64,000 nt of DNA from Cohnella luojiensis (GCF_004564235.1 NZ_SOMN01000004.1:62001-126000); one strand, 5' to 3'. Shown: positions 34,293 to 43,043, counted from the stretch's first letter. Notes: a model not told the origin generated them from the letters alone. Numbers and translations: made by a program.

Positions 34293-34784
34293 TTATCGGT
34301 TATCGATTTTCTCCGGATAGAGATCATGATTCATCAGTCGATGCTCCGCCATTTTCTCATACTTGGTTCCCGGTTGTCCCCAATTGCAGTAGGGATCGAT
34401 GGATATGCCGCCGCGAGGGGTAAATTTTCCCCACACCTCGATATAACGAGGATTCATCAAGGCAATGAGATCGTTCATGATGATGTTCATGCAATCCTCG
34501 TGAAAGTCGCCGTGATTGCGGAAGCTGAATAGATACAGCTTGAGGGACTTGCTCTCTACCATTCGCGCGTCCGGTATATAGGAGATGTACAAGGTGGCGA
34601 AATCCGGTTGACCCGTCATCGGGCATAGGCTGGTGAACTCCGGGCAGTTAAACTTCACGAAGTAATCGCGACCCGGATGTTTGTTGTCGAACGCCTCCAA
34701 CACACCCGGATCATACTCGAACACATACCGGGTACCTTGATTGCCAAGTAGCGTAATATCCTGCATTTCTTCTTTGCTGCGCAT
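34293..34784 (-). CDS. queF: NADPH-dependent 7-cyano-7-deazaguanine (preQ0) reductase
   Basis: A 163-aa tunnel-fold enzyme that reduces the nitrile of preQ0 to the amine of preQ1 in queuosine biosynthesis. The catalytic Cys lies in [17 protein letters not shown], the substrate Glu in [15 protein letters not shown], and the NADPH-binding ESKSLK-type motif and HEDC (FHEDCMN) are intact. ATG at 34784 is preceded by GGGGG. It has the unimodular (YkvM) length typical of Firmicutes. A preQ1-like leader lies upstream. Confidence 0.95.
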   Translation of the reverse strand: MRSKEEMQDITLLGNQGTRYVFEYDPGVLEAFDNKHPGRDYFVKFNCPEFTSLCPMTGQPDFATLYISYIPDARMVESKSLKLYLFSFRNHGDFHEDCMNIIMNDLIALMNPRYIEVWGKFTPRGGISIDPYCNWGQPGTKYEKMAEHRLMNHDLYPEKIDNR

Positions 34785-34818
34785 TAGAAATCCCCCTTCT
34801 GGATGAGAAGAAAGAGAT

Positions 34819-34855
34819 TGGCGTAAATAAGCCGAGGGAGTTCGCGAACCTCTCC
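34819..34855 (-). promoter_or_regulatory. Candidate preQ1-I riboswitch in the queF leader
   Basis: Read on the minus strand, AGAGGTTCGCGAACTCCCTC matches the conserved GAGGUUC...CCCUC stem and loop of the preQ1 class I aptamer. A GCG of the loop could pair with CGC in the tail (GGCTTATTTACGCC), replacing the usual UAG/CUA pairing. The tail lacks the normal A-rich run, so it is either a variant or a chance match. Position about 35-70 bases before queF supports it. Confidence 0.5.
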
Positions 34856-34913
34856 TGGCCGCCGATCAGGTGATCGCGCGTCCCAGATTTTCTTCTTTAG
34901 TTATACATCCGTA

Positions 34914-36221
34914 CTATACCACAGAGAACTTCGGCAGCCAATCCCCGTGCGCTTCGATAAGATCGTCGCACATGGCGATAATGTCGTCCATCGATAGCTC
35001 CGCCGCCGTATGCGGATCGAGCATCGCCGCATGGTAGATGTGCTCTCTCTTGCCTGTAATGGCAGCTTCGATCGTGAGCAGCTGCGTATTGATATTGGTT
35101 CGATTAAGAGCAGCCAGTTGCGGAGGAAGGTTGCCGATATAAGTCGGGTTGACGCCGGAGCGGTCGACCAGACACGGAACCTCTACGCAAGCTTCGCGAG
35201 GCAGGTTGGAGATAAGCCCGCCCGTGTTCATGACGTTGCCTCCTATTTTGAAAGGCACGTCCGTTTCCATCGCTTCGAAGATGTACGAAGCGTATTCATG
35301 GGAGCGATTATGCTCCAAGTTCGCATCGTTAACGAGCTCGTCGCGCATTTTTTTCCAATTGCCGATCTGCTCGATGCAACGGCGCGGATATTCGTCGAGC
35401 GGAATGTTGAACCGTTCGATAAGCTCCGGATAATTGCGCTTGATGAAGTAAGGATGGTACTCGGCGTTATGCTCGGAAGATTCCGTGATGTAATAGCCGA
35501 ATTTCAGCATCATCTCGAAGCGTACCATATCGCCGTGCTTCTCGTTCTGTTTCGCGGCCGCGCGCTTCTTGATTTCCGGATACAGGTCGACTCCGTCCTT
35601 CCTTACCTCGAGCAGCCAAGCCATGTGGTTGATGCCCGCGATCTTCGCTTGAACGCCTTCCGTTTCCAAGCCCAGATGCCGAAACATATCAGGGACGCAC
35701 GCTTGAACGCTATGGCACAAACCAACCGTTTTCACGCCGCCGTAAGTATTCATAACGTTCGTTAGAACAGCCATTGGGTTCGTATAGTTAAGGAACCAGG
35801 CATCCGGGCAAACCTCGCGAATGTCCGCTGCGAAGTCGAGCATAACGGGGATCGTACGCAAGTTGCGGAAAATGCCTCCGATTCCCACGGTATCGGCGAT
35901 CGTCTGACGCAAGCCGTATTTCTTGGGAACCTCGAAATCGGTAATCGTGCAAGGATCATAACCGCCGACTTGGATCGCGTTGACCACGTATTTCGATTCG
36001 CGAAGCGCCTCCTTGCGATCGGTGAAGGCCTTGATCACGCAGGTGCTTCCGGATGTCTTTTTGATGTTATTCAGCATGTTCTCGGAATCTTTCAATCGTA
36101 CGGGATCGATGTCGAACAGCGCAATTTCAAAGCCTTGCAATGCTGGCGTAAGCATAACGTCGCCAAGTACGTTTTTGGCGAATACCGTGCTTCCCGCCCC
36201 TAGAAAAGTGATTTTGGACAC
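34914..36221 (-). CDS. Glycoside hydrolase family 4 (alpha-galactosidase/glucosidase type)
   Basis: A 435-aa NAD+- and Mn2+-dependent hydrolase. The Rossmann start FLGAGSTVFAKNVLGD, the NYTNPMAVLTN segment, the metal Cys in GLCHSVQ and His in INHMAWL are the GH4 signature; the overall length matches MelA. GTG at 36221 with GGAGG upstream. The closest type is MelA/AglA rather than phospho-glucosidases, but specificity (galactosidase, glucosidase, glucuronidase) cannot be told. The AraC gene is divergent and a cre-like site lies in between. Confidence 0.92.
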   Translation of the reverse strand: MSKITFLGAGSTVFAKNVLGDVMLTPALQGFEIALFDIDPVRLKDSENMLNNIKKTSGSTCVIKAFTDRKEALRESKYVVNAIQVGGYDPCTITDFEVPKKYGLRQTIADTVGIGGIFRNLRTIPVMLDFAADIREVCPDAWFLNYTNPMAVLTNVMNTYGGVKTVGLCHSVQACVPDMFRHLGLETEGVQAKIAGINHMAWLLEVRKDGVDLYPEIKKRAAAKQNEKHGDMVRFEMMLKFGYYITESSEHNAEYHPYFIKRNYPELIERFNIPLDEYPRRCIEQIGNWKKMRDELVNDANLEHNRSHEYASYIFEAMETDVPFKIGGNVMNTGGLISNLPREACVEVPCLVDRSGVNPTYIGNLPPQLAALNRTNINTQLLTIEAAITGKREHIYHAAMLDPHTAAELSMDDIIAMCDDLIEAHGDWLPKFSVV

Positions 36222-36266
36222 GATGATTACCTCCGAAGATTAGAGTCGACTCCTATCCTCAATGTA

Positions 36267-36281
36267 ATGCAAGCGCACTCA
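36267..36281. promoter_or_regulatory. cre-like site upstream of GH4
   Basis: ATGCAAGCGCACTCA fits every position of the consensus WTGNAANCGNWNNCW for CcpA binding. It lies 46-60 bp upstream of the GH4 start in the shared promoter with the AraC gene. Confidence 0.6.
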
Positions 36282-36372
36282 AAAAAGTATGGAAGGTTCG
36301 CGCAACAATATGGACATTTGTCGTTTATTTGTTAAAGTAATAGGTAAGATCGATAGGTAGGTGACAGACGAT

Positions 36373-37239
36373 ATGGATCCGGAACATCGTTATCTCTCCG
36401 TGGGCATGAACCCCTCTCCCTCCGACGGGGAGCTCTCCGTTCTGTTCAGCGGCGAAGGCCAACCGCAGCCGTTGCACCAAATGGGTCCTGCCATTCATGA
36501 TTACTACCTCATTCACACCGTACTTTCGGGATACGGGCAGTTCGTTATTCGCGATAAAAAATACAATTGCGTGAAAGGCGATACGTTCGTGATTTTCCCT
36601 GGCGAGCTGTTCTTTTATCAAGCCGACGAATGGCAGCCTTGGCATTATATTTGGGTTGCTTTCGTCGGTCATGGAGCTAAGGGCTTGCTAACTTCGTTAG
36701 GCGTCACTCCCGAGCAACCCTTCATATCGGGCTGCTTACATCCGAAAATCCCGGAAATTTACCGCCAGCTTCATGACTGCTTCCATAGCGACTACGTGCC
36801 TGATCTCTCCAATCTGGAGGCCGGCGGATGGGTTCGTTTGCTGTTACGGCAGCTCGGGGCGGCGAAGCGCCAGCTTGAAGTCGTCGATCCCGTTCGGGAT
36901 AACGCAACGGAACATATTATCAAGCAGGCCATTCAATTCCTTTCGCTTCAATACACCCAGTCGATCTCCATAGAGCATATGTCGAATATGTTGGGCTACC
37001 ATCGTACCCATCTATGCAAGCTATTCAAGCAATCAACCGGCGTATCGCCGATGCAATATTTGCTGAAAATCCGCATGCAGCGGGCAGAGGCTCTACTTGC
37101 TACCTCTATGACGGTCGATCAGGTTGCCTCTTCCGTGGGTTATGGCGATGCGCTTTATTTCTCGAGAAAATTCCGGAAATGGAGCGGGCAATCCCCTTCA
37201 GAATACAGGCAAACGCTCCGGACTAGTCCGAAGCGTTAG
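36373..37239 (+). CDS. AraC-family regulator divergent from GH4
   Basis: A 288-aa regulator: an N-terminal cupin for sugar binding (YYLIHTVLSGYGQFVI, KGDTFVIFPGELFFYQ) and a C-terminal AraC double HTH (SIEHMSNMLGYHRTHLCKLF, DQVASSVGYGDALYFSRKFR, then PSEYRQ). ATG at 36373 behind AGGTG is preferred to the GTG at 36361. It most likely activates the divergent GH4 gene in response to the sugar. AraC-type DNA-binding domains of this kind recur seven times in the window. Confidence 0.9.
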   Translation: MDPEHRYLSVGMNPSPSDGELSVLFSGEGQPQPLHQMGPAIHDYYLIHTVLSGYGQFVIRDKKYNCVKGDTFVIFPGELFFYQADEWQPWHYIWVAFVGHGAKGLLTSLGVTPEQPFISGCLHPKIPEIYRQLHDCFHSDYVPDLSNLEAGGWVRLLLRQLGAAKRQLEVVDPVRDNATEHIIKQAIQFLSLQYTQSISIEHMSNMLGYHRTHLCKLFKQSTGVSPMQYLLKIRMQRAEALLATSMTVDQVASSVGYGDALYFSRKFRKWSGQSPSEYRQTLRTSPKR

Positions 37240-37347
37240 TTTACTTTCTCGCTATCCCTTTCGTTCAGTAGGCCTTCTCCAACGATGGAGGTGAGCTGTA
37301 GTTGGGTTTGGTCGAACTACGGATTCTCCTGATCGAAAGGGATAGCG
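37225..37347. other. Structured element: nested inverted repeats after the AraC gene
   Basis: CGCTATCCCTTTCG (37250-37263) and CGAAAGGGATAGCG (37334-37347) are a perfect 14-bp inverted pair. Between them are two further hairpins, CTCC-N6-GGAG and GTAGTT-N11-AACTAC. A small hairpin (CGGAC-TA-GTCCG) also lies at the AraC 3' end. The gene-free gap is about 190 bases. It may be a structured RNA or a small non-autonomous mobile element. Confidence 0.5.
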
Positions 37348-37373
37348 GCAAAAGGGAACAACAGAGAGAAGTC

Positions 37374-37407
37374 GAAAAAGGGGTGCCGAAAAACTCTCGG
37401 TACGCCC
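37374..37407 (-). terminator. Terminator after the DMT transporter gene
   Basis: On the minus strand GGGCGTACCGA pairs with TCGGCACCCC and is followed by CTTTTTC. It is about 25 bases past the DMT stop codon. Confidence 0.65.
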
Positions 37408-37429
37408 TTCGCCCTCCAACACCAAACTC

Positions 37430-38350
37430 CTATTGCACAACCGCGATCGGAACAGGCTCAGGCTCCTTTTTCTCCGTGCTGATCCAGACTAAGCCCGCCC
37501 CCATGCAAACGGCTCCTACCATCTGCCATAACGTGATGCCTTCATCGAAGAAGACGAGCCCCGCGATGACGGCTGCCCCAGGCACTACGTAACGAAAGAA
37601 ATTGGCTCTTGCCGCACCGATCTTGAACATGCTCGCATTCCAGACTACGAAAGCAAACACCGTACAAATAAGAACGTTATAGACGATTGCGGTGTAATGA
37701 CCTGCCTCAAGCCCGCTCCAGTCCACTTTGCTCCAGCTCCCCATCGTCAGTGGCAGCATGAATAGCGCACCAAAGAAAATAAACCAAGTGCTGACGCGAA
37801 GGGAAGAATATTTTTTCATCAACGGCATGCAAGAGAGATTAAATAAAGCGCCTATTATGCTTACTCCGAATGCCAACAGATTGCCGATCATATGGTCGGA
37901 CGAGAGATTAAAGCCCTCTTCCCCGCCCAAAATTATGAACGTAACGCCTATGATCGCCCCTGCCCCGCCAACGGCTAGACGTCTAGTAAACTTCTCCTTA
38001 ACGAATAAAGGAGCGAACAAGGCTGCAAATATCGGCCACGGAGCTACGTTGAGCAACGAAGCATTGGCCAGCGTCGTGTATTTGATCGAGTACATCACAG
38101 CGATTTCCAATCCCGTTACTCCGATAAGGCCGATGAAAGCGAGTTGAAGCATTACTTTCCATGGAAGCCCTATGCTGCCCTCTTTTATTTTCAAAATGAG
38201 AAAAAAGAACGGTACCGCGAGACCGAACCTAAGAAAAGAGAACAGAATCGGGTCAAACGTCTCCATGGCGGAACGCGATACTCCAAAATTCGCGCCCCAT
38301 ATCGCGGCAACTAATGTAAGGCCTAAATAATAGATCCATTTCTTGTTCAT
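37430..38350 (-). CDS. DMT-superfamily (EamA) transporter
   Basis: A 306-aa membrane protein with ten predicted helices and two EamA repeats; YLGLTLVAAIWGANFGVSRS and FSFLRFGLAVPFFFLILKI at the N-terminus and NFFRYVVPGAAVIAGLVFFD, MVGAVCMGAGLVWIS at the C-terminus are typical. Members export amino acids, metabolites or drugs; the substrate is not visible. It is a single gene. Confidence 0.92.
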   Translation of the reverse strand: MNKKWIYYLGLTLVAAIWGANFGVSRSAMETFDPILFSFLRFGLAVPFFFLILKIKEGSIGLPWKVMLQLAFIGLIGVTGLEIAVMYSIKYTTLANASLLNVAPWPIFAALFAPLFVKEKFTRRLAVGGAGAIIGVTFIILGGEEGFNLSSDHMIGNLLAFGVSIIGALFNLSCMPLMKKYSSLRVSTWFIFFGALFMLPLTMGSWSKVDWSGLEAGHYTAIVYNVLICTVFAFVVWNASMFKIGAARANFFRYVVPGAAVIAGLVFFDEGITLWQMVGAVCMGAGLVWISTEKKEPEPVPIAVVQ

Positions 38351-38438
38351 AATGCGCTGATTCTACCCCATTCCTATCCGTATAACTCCAGAACAGTGTG
38401 AATGATATTCCGAAGTTAATCAACTACAAATTAAATAA

Positions 38439-38457
38439 CCCCTCCGCGCGGGAGGGG
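38439..38457 (-). terminator. Hairpin after the Gfo/Idh gene
   Basis: CCCCTCC-GCGCG-GGAGGGG stem, followed on the minus strand by TTATTTAATTTG. Ends the LacI-ThuA-Gfo operon. Confidence 0.7.
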
Positions 38458-38472
38458 CAGAAAGCGATGAGA

Positions 38473-39576
38473 CTATCTATCCAATCCGAAGTCCGCCAAG
38501 CCAAGCGGCAACGGAGCCGGACGCTCGCAAGTGCTCTTCATGACGTAATGAGCCCCTTGCTCGGAGGCGTCGTGGAAGCCATGCATCGCTTCCAGCACGT
38601 GATAAGCCATCTCTCCGTTGGCACGGTGCTTGCGCCCCGTTTGAATGGCCCGTGCCATGTCGGCGGCTCCAACTCCGCGAGCGTTCGCAGCCTTCCCGTG
38701 CGTAAGAGGGATTTCAGACCATTCCTTGGAACCCGCGCGCCAGATGCTGATCGGTCCTCCGAAGCCGTTCGGATCCGGAACGATAAGCGTTCCTTCGCTG
38801 CCATACAATTCGATGCGCGGGAGAAGGGAGTTGCCTTTCACGTCAAAGCTCGTCAGGATCGTAGCAATCGGACCTGAAACGAAGTCCATGATTCCGGCTA
38901 CATGGGTAGGAACCTCCACCTTCACCTTCTCGCCGAATTTCGGCTGGCTCGTGATCGTCCGTTCAGGAAAAGACATTCGGGCGGAACCGGTAACTCTGGA
39001 AATCGGCCCCAACAAAGCGATCAAAGCCGTCAAATAATAAGGTCCCATATCGAACATCGGACCGCCGCCCTTGTGATAGTAGAACTCTGGAGCCGGATGC
39101 CATGACTCGTGTCCGCCGCATACCATAAACGCGGTCGCTCCGATCGGAGTCCCGATCCATCCGTCCTCCACGAGCTTGACGCAGGTTTGAATTCCTCCTC
39201 CGAGGAACGTGTCCGGCGCGCTGCCGACGAGCAGACCTTTGCGCTTCGCCAACTCTAACACTTGCAAACCTTCCTCGCGAGTAACCGTGAAAGGCTTCTC
39301 CACGAAAACGTGCTTACCCGCTTCAAGAGCTTGCAGCATAACCGAAGCATGGGCTTGAGGGATCGTCAGGTTAATGATCATTTGAATTTCAGGATCGGCT
39401 AGAAGCTCCTCGACCGAGCAGCCGCGAAGTCCATGCTCCTCTGCCTTTGCTTTCGCGCGTTCAACGTCGAGATCCGCGCAAGCGACGACTTCCATGGATT
39501 CGAACCTTTTTCCATTCTGAAAATAAATGCCGCTAATGTTACCCGTACCGATAATGCCGACTTTGATTTTCTCCAT
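38473..39576 (-). CDS. Gfo/Idh/MocA-family NAD(P)-dependent oxidoreductase
   Basis: A 367-aa dehydrogenase acting on a sugar or inositol. The Rossmann motif GIIGTGNISGIYF opens the protein, and the EKPFT motif (Lys is catalytic) comes near residue 95. The C-terminal alpha/beta domain with GGHESWHPAPEFYYHKGGGP is conserved. It is third in the minus-strand order LacI, ThuA, Gfo, 20 bases after ThuA. Whole-operon expression is probably relieved by the sugar that binds the LacI protein. Confidence 0.92.
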   Translation of the reverse strand: MEKIKVGIIGTGNISGIYFQNGKRFESMEVVACADLDVERAKAKAEEHGLRGCSVEELLADPEIQMIINLTIPQAHASVMLQALEAGKHVFVEKPFTVTREEGLQVLELAKRKGLLVGSAPDTFLGGGIQTCVKLVEDGWIGTPIGATAFMVCGGHESWHPAPEFYYHKGGGPMFDMGPYYLTALIALLGPISRVTGSARMSFPERTITSQPKFGEKVKVEVPTHVAGIMDFVSGPIATILTSFDVKGNSLLPRIELYGSEGTLIVPDPNGFGGPISIWRAGSKEWSEIPLTHGKAANARGVGAADMARAIQTGRKHRANGEMAYHVLEAMHGFHDASEQGAHYVMKSTCERPAPLPLGLADFGLDR

Positions 39577-39596
39577 GAATGATCCTCTTCTCGGGA

Positions 39597-40316
39597 TTAA
39601 AGTTGGTTATCCGCCATGCCTGTATAGGCGCCCGCGTTTAAATCGGAAGGAGCAAGCGCCTTTCCTTCCGCACACCAGTTGAAGCCTCTGCGCATCAGTT
39701 CCTTCACGACGGGAATTTCCATGATGTTGGCCTGATGTCCGAGCGAATTGTAATATACGCGACCGTGTCCCCATCGTTTCGTCCAAACGACGGGCATATC
39801 CACCGTCTTGTTAGGGGAATGAGGTCCCGGGGCCACCGGGAAGCGGGTCGTCGCCAGCACTTCGTTAGCCGGATCGACATGCAGGTAATACTGCTCCGTC
39901 GAAACGGTAAAATCTTCGATTCCCTCTACCAGAGGACTGGAATTGTACTTGATATTGACTGTATATTCCGTACCGTCGTTGCCCGGATGCGCGATCCATT
40001 GCCCGCCGGTCATGAACTGCCAATCCGTGTTCTCGCGGAACGCGTCGCACATGCCGCCGTGGCAGCCCGCCAATCCGACTCCGCTCTGCACCGCCGCGGA
40101 GACGTTGTTCACCCATTCCTGCGAGATGCGATCCATGGTCCATACGGGAATGATTAGATCGAGCCCCTTCAGTTTTTCTCCGTCGGCGAATGATTCAAGC
40201 GTATTGGACACTTCGACTTCGAAGCCTTCCTCCACGAGCTGTCCACGGAAAATCTCCGCAACCTCCTTCGGCTGATGGCCATCCCATCCGCCCCATACGA
40301 TTAGCGCTTTTTTCAT
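39597..40316 (-). CDS. ThuA-domain protein (trehalose utilisation-like)
   Basis: A 239-aa protein of the ThuA fold related to class I glutamine amidotransferases. ATG at 40316 with GGGGAAT upstream is chosen over the frame start at 40331. KKALIVWGGWDGHQPKEVAE, GVGLAGCHGGMCDAF and YYLHVDPANEVLATT are family segments; Cys of AGCHGG and the His in GCHGG occupy the conserved positions. ThuA/Gfo pairs oxidise disaccharides to 3-keto sugars, which are then cleaved. It lies between the LacI and Gfo genes. Confidence 0.88.
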   Translation of the reverse strand: MKKALIVWGGWDGHQPKEVAEIFRGQLVEEGFEVEVSNTLESFADGEKLKGLDLIIPVWTMDRISQEWVNNVSAAVQSGVGLAGCHGGMCDAFRENTDWQFMTGGQWIAHPGNDGTEYTVNIKYNSSPLVEGIEDFTVSTEQYYLHVDPANEVLATTRFPVAPGPHSPNKTVDMPVVWTKRWGHGRVYYNSLGHQANIMEIPVVKELMRRGFNWCAEGKALAPSDLNAGAYTGMADNQL

Positions 40317-40336
40317 CGTTGCATTCCCCATTCGGC

Positions 40337-41371
40337 TTAGCTTCCGCTAGATTTTCTTACTTTGAGCTCGGTTTGCAATTTCTCGGAGATAATAGGCTCG
40401 GAGTTTTCCTTGTCCGCCAATAGGGCCAGCAATCGTTCCGCGGCCAATCGTCCCATTTCAAAGAATGGCACTTTGACCGTCGTTAACGGAGGCTCCGTGA
40501 GACTTGCCGCATCGGAATCATCGTAAGACACGATCTTGAGATCCTCCGGCAATCGGCAGCCTTTTTCCCTTAGTCCTTGCATGAGCCCAATAGCCATTCG
40601 GTCGTTGCCTACGAAGATAGCATCCAGTTCATTCAGATCGCGATAGACGTCTTCCGCAGCATTTTTACCGCTGGTTCTACTGTAATTTCCTTGATAAACA
40701 ATAGATTCGTCAAACTTTATTTCCGCTTCCTCCAGTGCCCGGAGATAACCGGACATCCGATCCCAGCTGTTGGAGTATTGCATAGAGCCGTTAAGAAACC
40801 CGATTCTCTGGCAGCCCTTGCTAATCAAATGCTTTACCGCGTCGTAGCTGCCCTGTTCATGATCCGCCGCGACTATGCTAACAAGCGGATTATCGAATTT
40901 CTGGTCCATGACGCAGAATGGCAATCGTTCCTCGGCCAGCCGGTTAATTCCTTCCAATTCCGTTTCTGCGGTATTCGTCCCAAGCACGATACAGGCATCG
41001 ACCCGTTGCGTGCGATATAAGGACGCATAATCATAGACAGCGGACGGGTCGCGAAACAATAGAAGCAAGCCGTAACCCTTCGAGCGGACGGCTTCTCCGA
41101 TCCCGCTTAGCAATTCGGAGAAATAATACGTGGAAAATAGATGGACCTTCGGCACGTACGGCAATACGACGCCTAAGTTCCCGCTTTTACCCCGGGCGAA
41201 GCTCGACGCGACGGCATTCAGCTCGTAATTTAACCGCTTCGCCGCATCCAATACCCGCTCGCGCGTTGATTCCTTCATCGGTCCAACGCCGTTGAGCACC
41301 CTCGACACGGTCGCTTCCGATACGCCGGCAAGCTTAGCTACTTCCTTGCGATTCGTCAAAGGCTTAGACAT
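40337..41371 (-). CDS. LacI-family transcriptional repressor
   Basis: A 344-aa regulator: N-terminal helix-turn-helix (NRKEVAKLAGVSEATVSRVL) with hinge helix (LNYELNAVASSFARG), then a periplasmic-binding-protein fold for a sugar effector (GNLGVVLPYVPK, CIVLGTNTAETELEG). It heads the operon with ThuA and Gfo; the operator candidate at 41387-41408 lies just upstream. Autoregulation is likely. Confidence 0.92.
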   Translation of the reverse strand: MSKPLTNRKEVAKLAGVSEATVSRVLNGVGPMKESTRERVLDAAKRLNYELNAVASSFARGKSGNLGVVLPYVPKVHLFSTYYFSELLSGIGEAVRSKGYGLLLLFRDPSAVYDYASLYRTQRVDACIVLGTNTAETELEGINRLAEERLPFCVMDQKFDNPLVSIVAADHEQGSYDAVKHLISKGCQRIGFLNGSMQYSNSWDRMSGYLRALEEAEIKFDESIVYQGNYSRTSGKNAAEDVYRDLNELDAIFVGNDRMAIGLMQGLREKGCRLPEDLKIVSYDDSDAASLTEPPLTTVKVPFFEMGRLAAERLLALLADKENSEPIISEKLQTELKVRKSSGS

Positions 41372-41386
41372 CCTGTCTGTTCCATA

Positions 41387-41408
41387 ATAATGTACGCGTG
41401 TACATTAT
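41387..41408. promoter_or_regulatory. Palindromic operator upstream of the lacI-type gene
   Basis: ATAATGTAC-GCGT-GTACATTAT: 9-bp perfect arms around a GC-rich centre, 16 bp before the start codon. This fits a LacI/GalR-type operator and autoregulation of the LacI-ThuA-Gfo operon. Confidence 0.7.
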
Positions 41409-41535
41409 GGCACGGGGATTAGGCGGAGTCAAGCCAAAATCATACGATGAAATCTTAAAAAAATACCCGCTCCTCGTCCCGTTTAAGGGAGAGAATCGGG
41501 CTCGCATGCAATGAACGGTTTTTAAGGGGAGGATA

Positions 41536-42138
41536 TTACGAATTCAAGGCTTGATCCGGAGAAGTGATGACCTGATCAATGATCCCGTATTCGAGCGACT
41601 CTTGGGCGGACATGAAATAATCGCGGTCCATGTCTTTCTCTACCTTCTCCAACGGTTGTCCGGTACGTTCCGCCGTTAGTCGGTTCAACCTCTCCCGGGT
41701 TTCCAATATTCGCTTGGCGCTTATCGCGATGTCGCTGGCTTGCCCCTGCGCCCCGCCGTGGGGCTGGTGAATCATGATTTCGCTATTCGGCAGCGCGAAG
41801 CGCTTGCCTTTAGCCCCCGCTAGCAGTAAGATTGCAGCAAACGAAGCCGCCATTCCCATGCATATCGTGTGTACCTGAGGTTTAATGAACTGCATCGTGT
41901 CGTAAATAGCGAATCCAGACGTTGTGACGCCTCCGGGAGAGTTAATGTATAGGCTGATTTCCTTCTCCGGATCCTCTGCCGCAAGGAACAGCAGCTGAGC
42001 GATGATGCTGTTCGCGACCTGATCGTCGATCGCGCTTCCCAAGAACACGATTCTGTCCTTCAATAACCGGGAATAAATATCGTAGGACCTTTCGCCGCGG
42101 TTCGTTTGCTCGACGACATACGGAACGTAATTGCTCAT
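41536..42138 (-). CDS. clpP: ClpP-type ATP-dependent protease subunit
   Basis: A 200-aa serine peptidase that forms the ClpP barrel. The catalytic Ser is in [11 protein letters not shown], His in IMIHQPHGG and Asp in [19 protein letters not shown] is intact. The sequence is close to housekeeping ClpP, but [18 protein letters not shown] differs from the usual GMAASMGAFLL form, so it may be a second, regulated ClpP. GGAGGAAATACCC lies before ATG. Divergent from an ECF sigma gene with a shared repeat element. Confidence 0.93.
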   Translation of the reverse strand: MSNYVPYVVEQTNRGERSYDIYSRLLKDRIVFLGSAIDDQVANSIIAQLLFLAAEDPEKEISLYINSPGGVTTSGFAIYDTMQFIKPQVHTICMGMAASFAAILLLAGAKGKRFALPNSEIMIHQPHGGAQGQASDIAISAKRILETRERLNRLTAERTGQPLEKVEKDMDRDYFMSAQESLEYGIIDQVITSPDQALNS

Positions 42139-42179
42139 GGGTATTTCCTCCGCTTCCTGAGTTGTTGTTCACTTTCCCC

Positions 42180-42274
42180 TTGTAAACGAACAAAAGACGC
42201 TCGGGGATACGGATTAAATTTTTGTTGAAATCCCATGAATTGCGTATCTTCTGATCAGCTTTGTTCGTTTACAA
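42180..42274. promoter_or_regulatory. Divergent clpP/sigma promoter with 15-bp inverted pair
   Basis: TTGTAAACGAACAAA (42180-42194) and TTTGTTCGTTTACAA (42260-42274) are exact inverted copies 65 bp apart. Each sits 34-41 bp before its gene in the same orientation relative to that gene; the plus arm ends in a TACAAT -10-like hexamer at 42270-42275. This suggests one regulator or one sigma factor acts on both genes. Confidence 0.6.
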
Positions 42275-42308
42275 TAGAAGGATAAGACTCGGTAAGGGAG
42301 GATTCTCT

Positions 42309-43043
42309 ATGCCTTTCGTTGATGACAAAGTTAATATCGCGCTCGCCGAAGACAGCCGCAAAGTGGAGCGGTTGCAACACACGCTAAAGCGTTATTGCCT
42401 GTCCCTCACGGAATCCCCATGGGATGCGGAGGACTTGGCTCAGGATGCCTGGCTCAAAGCCATAAACGCAATATCAAGCTTCGATCACCGCAACCTCGAG
42501 GCCTATTTGCTGCGAATCGCCAAAAATACCTGGATAGACCATACGAGGAGAAAAACGACTCTTACCCGCATCCTAAAGGCGGAACGACCGATAACGCTGC
42601 TGCCTGACAACGGAATCGTCGAAATAGAGCTGGCTTTCCAAGCTTTGATCAAACATCTGTCTCCCCACCAACTTGCCGTTTTCCTGCTTCGGGACGTTTT
42701 CGAGTATTCTATCGCCGAAACGGCCGGCATGCTGGAGACGACGGATGGTGCGATTAAGGCTGCACTTCATCGTGCGCGTCTGATGCTGCCGACGGTCATG
42801 AACGAAATAGAAAAGGGATTACTTCCCTTGCCTGAGGACGAAAATTTAAAGACGTTCTTAAGAATTCTTGCCACTGCCTACCATGCTGGGGATATGAATA
42901 CGATGATCGAGTTGATTCAGAGGACAGAAATGGAACCTTCCATGGCGATCGGATTGTTCCAGAGTAGGAGAATTCGGACCGCTACGATGGCGCGTCGCTC
43001 GGAAGACAAAGCGATTGTACCTCGGATGTCGATGGCTGCTTAA
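42309..43043 (+). CDS. ECF-type sigma-70 family RNA polymerase sigma factor
   Basis: A 244-aa sigma factor. ATG at 42309 follows AAGGGAGG; the frame is open back to 42261 without a ribosome site. Region 2 holds DAEDLAQDAWLKAINAISSF and YLLRIAKNTWIDHTRRKTTL, region 4 holds LSPHQLAVFLLRDVFEYSIA and ETAGMLETTDGAIKAALHRA. An extra C-terminal tail of about 70 aa (FLRILATAYHAGDMNTMIEL) resembles a shortened SnoaL-like extension of some ECF groups. No anti-sigma gene is adjacent; clpP is divergent instead. Confidence 0.9.
   Translation: MPFVDDKVNIALAEDSRKVERLQHTLKRYCLSLTESPWDAEDLAQDAWLKAINAISSFDHRNLEAYLLRIAKNTWIDHTRRKTTLTRILKAERPITLLPDNGIVEIELAFQALIKHLSPHQLAVFLLRDVFEYSIAETAGMLETTDGAIKAALHRARLMLPTVMNEIEKGLLPLPEDENLKTFLRILATAYHAGDMNTMIELIQRTEMEPSMAIGLFQSRRIRTATMARRSEDKAIVPRMSMAA

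Noticed and set aside
37250..37347. tRNA-like gene
   Set aside because: The cloverleaf shape lacks an anticodon arm, T-loop GTTCNANNC and CCA-type end.
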